DNA from: a bacterium
GTDB taxonomy: Bacteria > Oederibacteriota > CAKKQC01
Direction: 5' to 3'
Assembly: GCA_919901855.1 (NCBI GenBank)
Contig: CAKKQC010000038.1
Location: 105,298 to 169,297, forward strand
DNA length: 64,000 nt
Shown here in pieces: positions 9,768 to 21,100 of the stretch (its first letter is position 1; every line of letters starts with the position of its first letter). Both the position numbers and the translations under genes were made by a program. Below the pieces are notes generated by a model that had not been told where the DNA came from, searched no databases, and saw nothing but the letters and a program-made list of their open reading frames with translations.

Positions 9768-9773
9768 TACAAT
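9768..9773 (+). promoter_or_regulatory. -10 element of queD
   Basis: TACAAT lies 9 nt upstream of the ATG at 9783. It fits the close-spaced pattern expected for a leaderless transcript and lies inside the longer ORF that starts at 9750, which argues for the ATG at 9783. Confidence 0.55.
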
Positions 9774-9782
9774 ACTAACGTC

Positions 9783-10184
9783 ATGTACACGGTCATCCGC
9801 GAGATCCACTTCAGCTACGGCCACCGCCTCCTCGAGTACGCGGGCAAGTGCCGGCATCTGCACGGGCACAACGGCCGCATCGAAATCGAGATCCGGGGCG
9901 ACGCGCTCGATCGGCTGGGCATGGTCCTGGATTTCGACGAGATCAAGAGGCGGGTGGAGCAGTGGATCAACTCCACCATGGATCACAGGATGCTGATGTC
10001 GGCGAAGGACCCGCTCGCGCCGTTCCTCAAGGAGCAGGGGGAGCCGCTCGTTCTCCTCGAGGGGAACCCGACCGCCGAGAACATCGCCCGGATGGTGTAC
10101 GAACACGCCAAGGCCGAGGGGCTTCCGGTGGTGTCCGTCCGCCTCTGGGAAACCCCGAACTCCTCCGCGACCTACTCCGAGTAG
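9783..10184 (+). CDS. queD: 6-carboxy-5,6,7,8-tetrahydropterin synthase / 6-pyruvoyltetrahydropterin synthase family
   Basis: A 133-residue member of the PTPS/QueD family with all expected motifs. These are the zinc-binding His in HFSYGHRL, the C-x3-HGH motif (CRHLHGHN) carrying the catalytic Cys and two zinc His, VLDFDEIK, PTAENIARMVYE, and the terminal catalytic Glu in WETPNSS. The C-x3-HGH arrangement fits QueD, which makes 6-carboxytetrahydropterin for queuosine and 7-deazaguanine synthesis, better than the folate-bypass (PTPS-III) type, which has Glu for Cys. No queC, queE or queF is nearby, so the pathway assignment rests on family alone. The 3' end faces the long palindrome at 10191. 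Confidence 0.88.
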   Translation: MYTVIREIHFSYGHRLLEYAGKCRHLHGHNGRIEIEIRGDALDRLGMVLDFDEIKRRVEQWINSTMDHRMLMSAKDPLAPFLKEQGEPLVLLEGNPTAENIARMVYEHAKAEGLPVVSVRLWETPNSSATYSE

Positions 10185-10190
10185 CCCTCT

Positions 10191-10252
10191 TGGGGCCATA
10201 CTTAACAAATTAACATTCGCCGGCGAATGTTAATTTGTTAAGTATGGCCCCA
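10191..10252. repeat. perfect 62-bp AT-rich palindrome (GGGGCC type, copy P1)
   Basis: Two 31-nt arms meet with no loop (centre 10221/10222). The outer ends are TGGGGCC/GGCCCCA and the inner part is AT-rich (TTAACAAATTAACATTCG). It lies between the convergent stops of queD and the Gfo/Idh gene. The same element, one base different at the centre, recurs at 49695-49752. A 13-nt direct repeat (TGGCCCCAGAGGC) follows at its right edge (about 10245-10270). It could be a bidirectional terminator, but there is no T-tract. A REP-like mobile palindrome is the other explanation. Confidence 0.9.
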
Positions 10253-10273
10253 GAGGCTGGCCCCAGAGGCGTC

Positions 10274-11260
10274 CTAGAGGCGGATCTTGACGGGCTTGCC
10301 CGAGTCGGCCGCGCGGAACGCGGACTGCGTCAGCGCGGTTACCAAGAGGCCGAACTCGCCGGGCACCTCGTTGGAGCCTTCGCCGCGGACCGCCTTCACG
10401 AATCCCGCGGTCTGGTCGTGGTAGTTGCCGAACGACTCGCCCTTCATCCTGATTCCGCTCTCGACGACCGTGAGGTCGCCGTTGAGGTACGCGATCGTTC
10501 CCTTGTCGCCGGCGAGCACCAGGTACTCCCAGAAGCCCGGCGTGTTGCCGCAGATGTTGATCGACCACACGACGTCCTTCTCGAGCCGTACCGTGGTCGC
10601 CGAGTTGATGTCCACCTTCACGTCGCACTTCTCGACGTTGGAGTACACCTCGACCGGCTTGAGCCCCGAGATCCAGAGCGCGATGTCGATGACGTGGCTC
10701 CCGGAGTCGTTGAGCTGGCCCCCGAGCGAAGCCTTCGGGTCGTGCCGCCAAGATCCGCGGCACCCCTCGAGCCAGCCCTGGCCGAGCGCGGAGCAGATCG
10801 TCTGGAGCTTCCCGATGCGCCCGTCCTGGACCAGCCGGCGCATGTACCGGAACTTGGGGTCGAAATGGCGTTGGTACGAGATCATCAGGGTCTTGCCCTT
10901 CTTCTTCGCAAGCGCGATGCAGGTCTTCGCCTGCGCGACGGACCCCACGAAGGGCTTCTCGACCAGGACATGGCAGCCCGCGTTGAGGGCGTCCACGACC
11001 TGGGGGTAGTGGTCGACGTGGCGGGAGGCGATGATCACGGCATCGACCCGGGAATCCCGGAGGAGGTCGCGGTGGTTCGTGTACGTCGAGGCCTGGGCGA
11101 GGTGCTGGAACCGCTTCTTCGTGTTCTCGATACTCTTCTCCGAGGTGTCGGCCAGCGCGCCGACCGTGACCCCCGCGATCTTCTGGAGATTGCCGATATG
11201 CCAGCCCATGATGCCGCCGCAGCCGATCAGTCCGAAAGTGAGGTCCTTGCTAGCCGCCAT
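10274..11260 (-). CDS. Gfo/Idh/MocA family NAD(P)-dependent oxidoreductase
   Basis: A 328-residue protein with an N-terminal Rossmann fold (LTFGLIGCGGIMGWHIGN, GxGxxG-type) and the signature EKP (HVLVEKPFVGSVAQA). The C-terminal Gfo/Idh alpha/beta domain includes a catalytic-type His region (LNDSGSHVIDIALWISG). Members oxidise or reduce sugars, inositols and related polyols with NAD(P)H; the substrate cannot be read here. The start at 11260 has a good ribosome site (GAGGAGG about 8 nt upstream), unlike the leaderless genes nearby. It is divergent from the flavin reductase gene. Confidence 0.88.
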   Translation of the reverse strand: MAASKDLTFGLIGCGGIMGWHIGNLQKIAGVTVGALADTSEKSIENTKKRFQHLAQASTYTNHRDLLRDSRVDAVIIASRHVDHYPQVVDALNAGCHVLVEKPFVGSVAQAKTCIALAKKKGKTLMISYQRHFDPKFRYMRRLVQDGRIGKLQTICSALGQGWLEGCRGSWRHDPKASLGGQLNDSGSHVIDIALWISGLKPVEVYSNVEKCDVKVDINSATTVRLEKDVVWSINICGNTPGFWEYLVLAGDKGTIAYLNGDLTVVESGIRMKGESFGNYHDQTAGFVKAVRGEGSNEVPGEFGLLVTALTQSAFRAADSGKPVKIRL

Positions 11261-11313
11261 GTTCGTGTGCCTCCTCGAGTGGGGGCCGGTTGGCCCCGGT
11301 TGAACCGATATCG

Positions 11314-11319
11314 TACAAT
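11314..11319 (+). promoter_or_regulatory. -10 element of the flavin reductase gene
   Basis: TACAAT lies 6 nt before the ATG at 11326, with TTGGCC at 11290-11295 as a possible -35 (18-nt spacer). This is one of the clearest examples of the close-spaced, probably leaderless promoter. Confidence 0.65.
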
Positions 11320-11325
11320 ACGCGC

Positions 11326-12039
11326 ATGCCGGACAACTACACCGCCGTCGCGACGAAGATCATCCCCGTCACTCCCGAGGTATCGAGGTTCCTGTTGAAG
11401 CTCGAGGGTCCCAAGCCGCTGTCCTTCAAGGCGGGTCAGTTCCTCATGATCGACCTGACCCAGCCGGACGGGACGATCGTCCACCGGGCGTACTCCGTGG
11501 CGTCGGCGCCCGACGAGCAGCCGGTCGAGCTGATCGTCGAGCACGTCGAGGGCGGCCGAGTCACGTCCTTCCTCTTCCACGAGCTCAAGGAGGGCGGCAG
11601 TTTCCCCGTCCGCGCCCCGTTCGGGCCTTTCTCGATGAGGGAGCCGCTCCCGCCGAAGCTCCTGTTCGTCGCGACCGGCACCGGCATCGCGCCGATCCGG
11701 AGCATGATCCGGTCGCTCTACCGGTCGGGCGAGGGGAAGAAGCACCAGGTCACGCTCATCCTGGGCATCCGGTACGAGGACCAGATCCTGTATGACGACG
11801 AGTGGAAGGCCCTCGCGGCCGCCAACGACTTCATATACATCCCCACGATCAGCCGGCCCCGAACCCCGGCCTGGAAGGGCGAGGTCGGGTACGTGCAGGC
11901 GAAGGCGGAGAAGTACGTGACCGACCCGGCGGGGCTCGCGGCTTACGCCTGCGGCAGCCGGGCGATGACCACCGACCTGGGTGGCGTGCTCACGGCCAAG
12001 GGGTTGGCCAAGGACGGGCTTCACTTCGAAGTCTGGTGA
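11326..12039 (+). CDS. ferredoxin-NAD(P)+ reductase-like FAD/NAD-binding oxidoreductase
   Basis: A 237-residue single-module reductase of the FNR superfamily. Residues 1-100 form the FAD barrel with the flavin motif HRAYSVASAP (RxYS) and GGRVTSFLFHELKEG. The nucleotide-binding half starts at LLFVATGTGIAPIRSMI and ends with AYACGSRAMTTDL and an aromatic C-terminus (FEVW), as in FNR-type enzymes. There is no ferredoxin domain. It probably passes electrons between NAD(P)H and a separate ferredoxin or oxygenase partner, but no partner is adjacent. ATG 11326 is chosen because of the -10 six bases upstream; TTG 11290 would start upstream of the promoter. Confidence 0.85.
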   Translation: MPDNYTAVATKIIPVTPEVSRFLLKLEGPKPLSFKAGQFLMIDLTQPDGTIVHRAYSVASAPDEQPVELIVEHVEGGRVTSFLFHELKEGGSFPVRAPFGPFSMREPLPPKLLFVATGTGIAPIRSMIRSLYRSGEGKKHQVTLILGIRYEDQILYDDEWKALAAANDFIYIPTISRPRTPAWKGEVGYVQAKAEKYVTDPAGLAAYACGSRAMTTDLGGVLTAKGLAKDGLHFEVW

Positions 12040-12158
12040 ACCGGCGTCCTGTCAGAATCATGGACGGGATGTGAGGACCTGACACCCTTCTGACATCGCG
12101 CCGGGAATTGTGACCGCCGTCATACTTCCGAATACCGGTCCCGCGTAGGCTGACGGCC

Positions 12159-15100
12159 GTGGGGAGCCCCATCAGAAAGATCCTGACCGCGGGTGTCACC
12201 GTGTCCGCCCTGGCCCTTACGGCGGGCGCCGCGCGTGCGATCACGCCGAACCTGGACTGGTCCGTCACGTGGAGCCAGACCTGGGGCGGCGACGACCTCT
12301 TCATCGGGAGCGCGACCGACGCGACCGGCAACACGACCGTCCTCGCTTACAACCCTGGCGGGGAGGGTGGCGGGCCGAACAACGACACCGGCTACAAGCT
12401 GCTTTCCTACAACGCTTCCGGCCAGCTCACCTCGTCCGTTGCGCTCAAGGGGTCTGACAACGGCGGGGGGGGGCAGCTCTACTCCATGGCGATCGACCCG
12501 GCCGGCAATGTCTACGTGACCGGACAGCGGTACCAGAACGGCGGCGGGGGCCAGCTCTACGCGGCCCGGTACGATCCAGGGACGGGCGACCTCGTGTGGG
12601 AGGGGACGTACATGCCCGGCGGGCCGAACTACCCGCGGGGGAATGCGATCGCGTTCGACGGCGCCGGGAACGTGTACGTGGGGGGCTGGGCCCAGAACTA
12701 CAGCGGCGGTCCGATGGGCAACAACAACTTTGGGCTTATCGCCGAGTTCTCGCCCGCGGGGACGCTCGTCTGGGCCACGTCGATGACGGGTGCCCAGTAC
12801 GGGACGTCGATCGCCGTGGACGGGTTCAACAACGCGTACCTGGTGGGGACCACCATGGACAACGGCGGCGTCGGGGGCGACAAGGCCCTCGTCATTACCA
12901 AGTACGACGCCTCGCACAACATCGTATTCAGCCGGACCTACGCGGTCGCCCCGCCCGAGCTCGAGGAGGCGGTGGCCGTCTTCAACTCCTCCAACAACTC
13001 ACTCTTCGTCGCGGCCGGGGGCTCCTCCCCCCTGATCGTCGACCGGATCGACGGTGACACGGGCGACGTGATCGCCGAAGGCGTATGTTCCGCCCCGTAC
13101 ACGAAGGTCCAGATCGGCGGGATGGCGGTCGACGCCGCCGGGAACGTCTACGTGGCCTTCGACTATCCCACCGGGCCGACCGCCGCGTTCGGGTTGATGA
13201 AGTTCGACGCCACGCTGGCGGAGGCGCCGGGCTGGCCGGTCACCTGGGCGTCGGGCAAGGACGACGGGGGATCGCAGTCCGGGCAATGGCCCGCCGTGAA
13301 TGTCACCGTGGACGGATCGGGCCGCGTCTTCCTGGCGGGCGGGTCCGTGGTCGGGTGCTCGAGCCTCCTGCCGGGCACGAGCGACCTCGTGCTCCAGCGG
13401 TACGCGTCGGACGGCACGTCCGCGTGGACCCGCGTGTACGACAGCGCGGCCGGCGCCGGGGTCGGTAGCGCGGTCAGTGACGCGAGCGGGAACGTGTACG
13501 TCTCCGGCCGGACCGGAAAGGCCCTGACCCTGCGGTCGTACGATCCCGAAGGGGCCTTGAGGTGGCAGGCCGCTTACACGTCGACGGACTTCTGCAACCT
13601 CTATCCGACCGGTCTGGCGGGCGGCATGGGCGGGGTCGTGCTCATCGCCCAGGCCACCATGCAGTCGCCGTTCTCCGGCGGCCGGCGCGGCACCCTCATC
13701 ATCATCTACGACACGGCCGGGAACCGGCAGGCCGTTTACGACATCTTCGACCCCGGCAGCGAGCTCGTGCTCGGACCGGCGGCGGCGGACGGGTCCGGGA
13801 ACCTGTTCGTGGCGGGACGCGTCTCCAGCAGCGGGCCGAGCTCCGCCATGGCCGCGAAGTTCGGCTCGGGCGGACCGGAATGGCAGACTATGATCAGCAT
13901 CCCCGGCGGCGGGGAGGCGGATGTCAACGGGCTCGACATCGACTCCGGCGGCAACGTCTACGTGACCCTGACGCAGAGGTCCGACGGCGGCGGAGGGAAC
14001 GAGCAGGGCTACCTCGTCAAGATCAACTCGACCGGGTCCCAGGTATGGTCGGTCAACCCGGGAACCGGCATAGCTCTGAATACAGTCCGCAACGTCGGGT
14101 TGTACGTCTACGCTTCCGGTTACTCGTTCAACATGTCGCTGGGCACGATCCTGGGCCACCTCCTCAAATACGACCTCGACGGCAACCTGGTGTGGCAGCA
14201 GACCTACGACAGCGGGAGCCAGCCCGCGCAGGCCTTCTTCGGCGGGATCGGCGCGGACGAGCAGGGGAACGTCTCGGTATCGGGTCTGATCGGCACTTTC
14301 TCAGGCGAGTCCGGCAACTTCGACGTCCTGACCGTGTCCTACTCGCCGACCGGGTCGGTGCGGTGGGTGAAGACCTGGGACTCGGGCAGTCCCAACGACT
14401 TCCCGCGCGGGCTGGCCATGGGCTCTACCTACATCGCGGCCGACAACGGCGTCTCGGGCATCCTGCTCAAGTACACGGAGCCCTTCGCGCGGCTCCAGGG
14501 CGCGATCTCGGCTACGCCGTCGCCGGCCCCGATCGGCTCGTGGGTCGAGGTCGTGCTCACGGTCACGAACACGGGGAACCTCGACGCGGACGCGGTCACG
14601 CCTACGCTCGACGTGACCACGGGCGGCTTGCTGGTCACCCTCATGGCGTCCCCGGCCGGGCCGGTTTCGATCCCGGCGGGCGCGACGCACCTGTTCGCGT
14701 GGACGCTCAGCATCGGCGGGAGCGGGATCGTGGGCGGCACCGGGAGCGCGGTGGGAGTAGAGTCCGGAACCGGCATCGTGCGAAGCGCCTCCAGCTCCGG
14801 CGGCTTCATCACCGGCGTCCGCCTTGTCTCCGCGCTCACGACGACGCCCGATCCGCTGGGCGGCTTCCCGGGAGCGTGGTTCACGGCGTTCCTGACCGTG
14901 TCCAACACCGGGGCGTCGCCCGCGACGCTGGTGACGCCCGCGCTCCAGGTCAACGCGGGCACGGCCGTGACCGAGCCGATCCTGGGGCCGGTGCCGGCGG
15001 GGCCGGTCACCGTGAACCCCGGGGCGTCCGTGACCTTCGCCTGGACGCGGTCGGTGACGGGGCCGGGCTCGCTGAGCCTGACGCTGACGGCGACCGGCCA

Positions 15101-18100
15101 GGACCCCGTGGGTGCCGTCCAGCAGACGGTACAGGTGGAGGAGGGCTCGGTCGGGTTCGGCGCGGCCTTGCTCTCGGCGTCCCTCGCGGCCTCGCGCGTG
15201 GCCGCCGGCATGCCGCTTACCCTCTGGCTCACGGTCACGAACGACGGGGACGCGGACCTGAACGTGCCCGTGCCGGACCTCGGGATCCTGCAAGGGGACG
15301 GCAGCGTCATCGTGCTAATGAGCAGTCCCACGCCGGTCGCCTCGATCCCCCAGCACTCGACCCGGACGTGGGTGTGGATGTACGACACGGTCGGGCCGGG
15401 CCCGGTGGATTACACCGTCACGCTCTCGGGCACGGAGGCCTTGAGCGGGATGACCCGATGGGTGGCGACCTCGCTCGCGACGACCGTCGGGCCCCCCGAG
15501 CTGGCCTCGTTCCTCTGGACGGATCCGCCCCTGATGTCGCTGTTGGCGGGGCAGACGGCGACCGTGTACCTCGCGGTCTCCAGCACGACGCCCAACGCCG
15601 TGAACGGGCTGACTCCGGGCCTCGATATCAACTCGGGTGGGGCCAACCTCGAGGTCGTCTCTGGTCCCATCCCCGCGTTCGTGGCTTCGCTGCCCTCCAT
15701 GGCCGCGACGGTCTTCGCGTGGACGGTCTCGGTCACCGGCCAGGGTGCCGTCGACTTCACCACCTGGGCCGGCGGCGTGGACGCCTCGACCGGGGTCGAG
15801 GTCGCGACCCGCCAGTCCTGGAATGGTCAGGTCGGGTACGGGATGGCCTCGCTCGCGGTCGCGCTGTCGGTCCAGGCCTGGTCGGAGAACTCCTACCCCG
15901 CCCTCGTGACGCTGACGGTAACGAACACGGGCAGCGGCACGGCGACCGGTGTCACCGCGAACCTCGTGAAGGACAACTACGATTGGGCGGCCTCCGGGCC
16001 GTCATTCAACGGGCCATTCGGGCCGCAGTCGATCCCGCCCGGCGGCTCCCTGTCCTTCTCGTGGAACCTCACGCCGAACGGGGGCGGGTGGTCGATCCCG
16101 CTCTCGATGACCTTGACGGGTCAGACCGCCGGGAACGGCATCCCGCTGAGCGCGTACGCCACGGGCACGCTCGTGACCTCGTGGGGGCCGCAGACCCGGG
16201 CGTCCGTGTCCCTCTCGAAGAACTACCAGCCAGTAGGTTCGTGGGTCGACGTCGTCATGACAGTCACCAACGTGGGGACCGTCCCGGTCGTCTCGACGAC
16301 GCCCTTCCTGAACCAGACCACGGGGCCGTCGGCGCCCGTCATCTCCGGGCCCCTGCCCGCGGGATTCTTCGATCTGCTGCCGGGGCAGAGCCGGTCCTAC
16401 ACGTGGACCCTCTCGATCAGCGGGAGCGGACGCATCGTGTGGCAGGCCCACGCGGAGAGCCGCGACCCGATCTCGGGGAACACGAACTGGTCCGACTGGC
16501 CCTGGCCGGAGGCCGTGTTCGACGGCGAGCTGGTTTCGAGCCTCGTCCTCGTTCCGCCGCCCGACGCCTCGATTCCGGGCGACGTCTACACCGCGTACCT
16601 GACCGTGACGAACACGGGGGCGGGGACGCTGACCGGTCTGACCCCTTCGCTCACCATGTTCTTCGGTCCCGTGGAAGTGCGCACGGGTCCGGAGCCCGCG
16701 GCTCTGGGGGCCCTCGCGGCCGGCTTGTCGCAGACGTTCGTGTGGACGATCACGGTCAACGGCACGGGGTTCTCGGGTCAGACCTACAACGTCGATGCCA
16801 CCGACGGGGCCGCGCTCCCGGTGCAGACGAACCAGTCGTTCTGGGGCGGGGTGGGCAGCGGGGCCTCGGTGCTCAACGCCGCGGTGTCGGCGAACCGGCC
16901 GGTGTCCGGCCAGCAACTCCGGCTCGCGCTCACGGTCACGAACACGGGGAACATCGCGTGCCAGAACCTGAACCCGAACCTTTCGATGTACTGGGGCCCC
17001 GGGACCCCGAACCTCCAGTACGTCGCGGGTCCGACGCCGCCGGGCGGGGGATCGATCAGCCCCGGCGGATCGATCACGTTCGAGTGGACGTACAGCACCC
17101 AGGGCTGGGGGTCGATCGCGTACTCGCTGACGGTGAACGGCCAGGACGCCGTGAGTTTCAACGCGCGGATGGCGGGGGGCACCGCGATTGCGACCGTGGA
17201 TCCGCCCCCGCCCTCCGTGCTGGCCGTTTCGGTGGCGGTCTCGTCCACCCTGCCGACCGTGGACGATGTCGTCCAGATCTGGGTCACGGTCTCCAACACG
17301 GGGGTCGGGGCGTCGATGCGGAACGTGAACGCGAACCTCAACTTCAACAACGGCTTCTCGCGGATGGCCTACGTGAGCGGTCCGGTCCCGTCCACGGGCG
17401 GGACCATCAACTGGCCGGGGAGCATCACGTACGTCTGGACCTACACGGCCACGGGGGCGGGGTCGGTCGGGATCGGGGTCCACGCCAACGCCGAGGATAA
17501 CGGGCCCGGCGGGTGGATGGACGAAAACGTCAGCGTCAATCTGGAGATAGCCGGGCCGTCCGCGGAGCTGGTGTCCGCGCTCGATGCCTACCCGAATCCG
17601 GGCTTCGCCCTCGCCGGAGAGACGTTCACGGTCTACATGACGGTCACGAACACGGGCCGGGTGGCGGCGAACAATGTGACGCCCTCCTTCCAGGCCAACG
17701 TGGGGACCGGCGTCGTCGAGCTGCTGGACGCCTCGAGCCTTCCGATCTCCCTCGCCCCGGGATCGGGGACCACCTTCCAGTGGACGCTCTCGCTGACCGG
17801 GGCCGGCATAGTCAACCTGACTTTCACGGCAACGGGAATCGACGCCGATTCCGGTCAGCCGGTCACGACCACCCAGCTCGGCGAGGGCATCATCGGGTAC
17901 GGCCGGTCGAACATCGACATCTCGAGCGATGCGCCCGCGGTCCTGTCCGGCGAGATTCTGACGATCGCGGTCACGGTCACGAACTCCGGGAACAACACGC
18001 TCCTGTCGGCCACCGCGTACATAGGCGTGACCGGCGGGGCCAGCGAAGTGCAGCCGCTGACCGGGCCCATGCCCGCCAATCTCGCGGCCCTGCCGCCGGG

Positions 18101-21100
18101 TGGGACGACGACCTTCGTGTGGACCTACTTCGCGACCGGCTCGGGGGCGGTGAACTATAGCGTTTTCGTCATCGGCACCGACGCCGGCAGCGGGTATCCG
18201 AACGGCGCGGGTGCGTCCGGGACCGCGTATATCACCGCGACCGCGCGGCTCGAGGCTTCGCTGGCCGTGGTGCCGAACCCGGCCCAGCCGGGCAGCGACG
18301 TCCAGCTCGTCCTCACGCTCACGAACGTGGGCGGGTTGACCGCGCTCTCGGTCTCGCCGTACATCGCGGCGACCGCGGGGGCGGCCCTCGTCACGCTCAA
18401 GTACCTGGTGACCCCCTCGGGGCCCGTGGACCTGGCGCCGGGCGCGTTCCAGTCGTTCACGTGGACGTACAGCGTGAACGGGTACGGGCTGGTCTCGTTC
18501 ACGTCGTCCGGGGTGGGAACGGAGCAGGGCTCGGGGACCCCGCGGGCCGGGGTCGCGACGGCCGTCCTCTCGTCCGGCGCGCACCTCGTAACGGAGCTGA
18601 ACGCCAACCTGACGCAGTTCACGGGACCGGGGGACACCTTCACGATCTGGCTTACGGCCACGAACGACGGCGCGAACGCGGCGAACAACGTGCTGCCCTG
18701 GACCCAGCTCAACATCGGCGCGTCCGGGCTCGAGCTCCAGACCGGCCCCCTGCCTCCGGGCCCAGCCACGGTTGCCCCGGGCAGCTCGACCACGTTCGCG
18801 TGGGTCTACAAGGTCCTGGTGCCGGGGTACATCGACTGGACGTTCACGGCGACGGGCTCCGACGCGGTCTCGGGGGCGCCGCTCGTCTCCACCTATCACA
18901 TTCAGGGCCCTCTCGGGTACGGCGTCGGGTCCCTCGATGCCGCGCTCTCGGCTCCGGCGGCCTGGACGGGCCAGCTCCTCAATGTCGTCATGACCGTCAC
19001 GAACGCAGGGACCGACGGCGTCCTGGGCGTGGTCCCCGTCCTTTCCGCGATCACGGGCGGCGGCGTCCTCGGCCCCATGACGGGGCCGTCCCCCGCCGGG
19101 CCGGTCACGATCCTCGCGGGCGCCACCGCGTCCTTCACCTGGACGTTCACGCCGACGGGATCGGGCCCGGTCGTGTTCACGGCGACCGTCTCCGGCATGG
19201 ACGTCGGGACCTACCAGCCGCGCCTGGACGTCACGGGGCTCTCCCTCGCGGTCGCGACCCCGCCGCCGGCCACCCTGGCCTCGGCGCTCACGATCACGCC
19301 CGGGTTGCCCCTGCTTGGGCAGGGGGTCACGATGGCCCTGACGGTCACGAACACGGGCGTCGTGCCCGTGAACGGCCTCTCGCCGTCGCTCGCGATCACG
19401 GCCGGGGCTTACCTGCTTAACCCGACCGGCGGACCCGTGCCCGCCGGCCCCGTGGTCCTCGCGCCCGGGGCGTCCGTGACCTTCGCGTGGACCGCGGACA
19501 CGATATCGTGGGGCCAGGTGGCGATGACCGCGACGGCCACCGGCACCGACGGGTTCACGATGGCGCCGCTGCTGACCGCCTCGTCCGCGTCGACGATCGT
19601 ACGGCTGAACGGAGGCCAGCTCCTGTCCGGGTTCACGTTCACAACCAATCCGGTGGGGCTGGTCCAGGGCCAGACCTTCGAGGTCAACGAGTGGGTCATC
19701 AACGTCGGCGCGGACGACATCACGGACGTCACTCCGGTGCGGCAGTTGAACGTGAACGGGGCGGGCCTCACGCTCGTCTCGAGCACACTGCCGGCGAGCG
19801 TCGCGCTCCTGGCGCCGCTTTCGGTCACGGCCTTCTCGTGGACGTTCTCGGTCACAGGCCAGGGGGCGTTCGACATGACGATCACGGCCACGGGGACCGA
19901 CGCGGTCACATCCCAGCCGGTGATCTCGGCGACCGGATTCAGCGGCGTGACCGGCTGGGGTGCCGGGTTCCTCGTGGCGACCATGTCGACGACGGGGGCC
20001 GCGGTCGGCCAGCCGTTCACGGTCACGATGACGGTGACCAACGTCGGGAACGACGGGGTGAACTCCGTCGCCCCGTCGCTCTCGGTCGTCTCCGGGGCCG
20101 CGCTGGTTACCTACGTCTCCGGTCCGACGCCCCCGGGGTCCGTGGCGTTGGCGACGGGCGACGGAACGACCTGGAGCTGGGTCTACACCGCGAACGGCGT
20201 GGGCGCTCCCGTGTTCCAGTGCACCGCCGCGGGCACCGACTTCGGGAGTAACGCGCCGCGGTCGGTCACGGCCACGGTGGCGCCGTCCATCCGTCCGGCG
20301 GCGCGGCTCGTCGCGACGCTGACGCTGAACCCGGCCTCGGCGCAGGTGGGGTGGTGGACGAACGCGGTTCTGCAGGTATCCAACATCGGCGCGCTGGGCG
20401 CGACCGGGGTGGCGCCGTTCATCGACCTCAACTCGGGGTCGGCCCTGCTCGCGGCCGAGCCGCCGGCGCCGGTCCCGCAGGACATCCCGGCCGGCGCGTC
20501 GAGATTCTTCACCTGGACGTACTCCGTGAGCGGCAGCGGGATCGTGACCTTCACGGCGACCGGCATCGGCGCCGAGGCGGGGACGGGCGCGGTCCGGCTC
20601 GCGAGCGCCGCGGCGGCGCTGTATCCCCAGCTCCTCTCCGCGCTCGTGGTCGATCCTCCGATCGGGAGCGTGAGCACGGGCGGCACCTTCGCCGTGCATC
20701 TCACGGTCACGAACGCGGGAACCGCCGACGTGACCCTCGCAACGCCGTACGGCCAGGTCAACGCCGGGGGTTCGGGCACGGTCTCGCAGGTCGGGGGCAT
20801 CGTCCCGCCCGGGCCCATGACGCTCGTCGCAGGCGCCTCGCAGACCTTCGTCTGGAACTTCAAGGCCGACGCCTCGGGCCCCGTGGACTTTTCGTTCACG
20901 GTGACCGGGCAGGCCGGGGGGCTCGACGTGGTCACGCGGCGGCTCGCCTCGGGCACGATCGGGTACGGCGCCTCCGCGCTGACGGCGTGGATGACCGCGA
21001 CGCCGGCCCGGGTCGGGCAGATGACGACGGTCACGCTGAGCGTGAGTAACTCCGGGAACGACAAGACGTACTCCGAGGTGCCGTCGATCGCGGTCACGCA

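Noticed and set aside
8628..10208. 526-codon protein spanning the secreted protein and the antisense of queD
   Set aside because: The first ~157 codons are antisense to queD and precede a clear signal peptide at 9737; the gene starts there.
10191..10252. Ordinary rho-independent terminator
   Set aside because: The hairpin is far longer than usual, AT-rich rather than GC-rich, has no T-tract, and recurs with constant ends and different arms. A termination effect is possible but does not explain the family.
12040..12158. Regulatory element in the 119-nt gap before the giant gene (several TGTCAG/CTGACA words)
   Set aside because: The repeats are short and imperfect and form no convincing riboswitch or operator. 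Only a weak -10 (TAGGCT) can be suggested.
13562..17500. 1,312-codon frame in the +2 frame of the giant gene
   Set aside because: It is a shadow of the GC-rich repeats with a low-complexity Arg/Gly-rich translation. The true frame has a signal peptide and recognisable domains.
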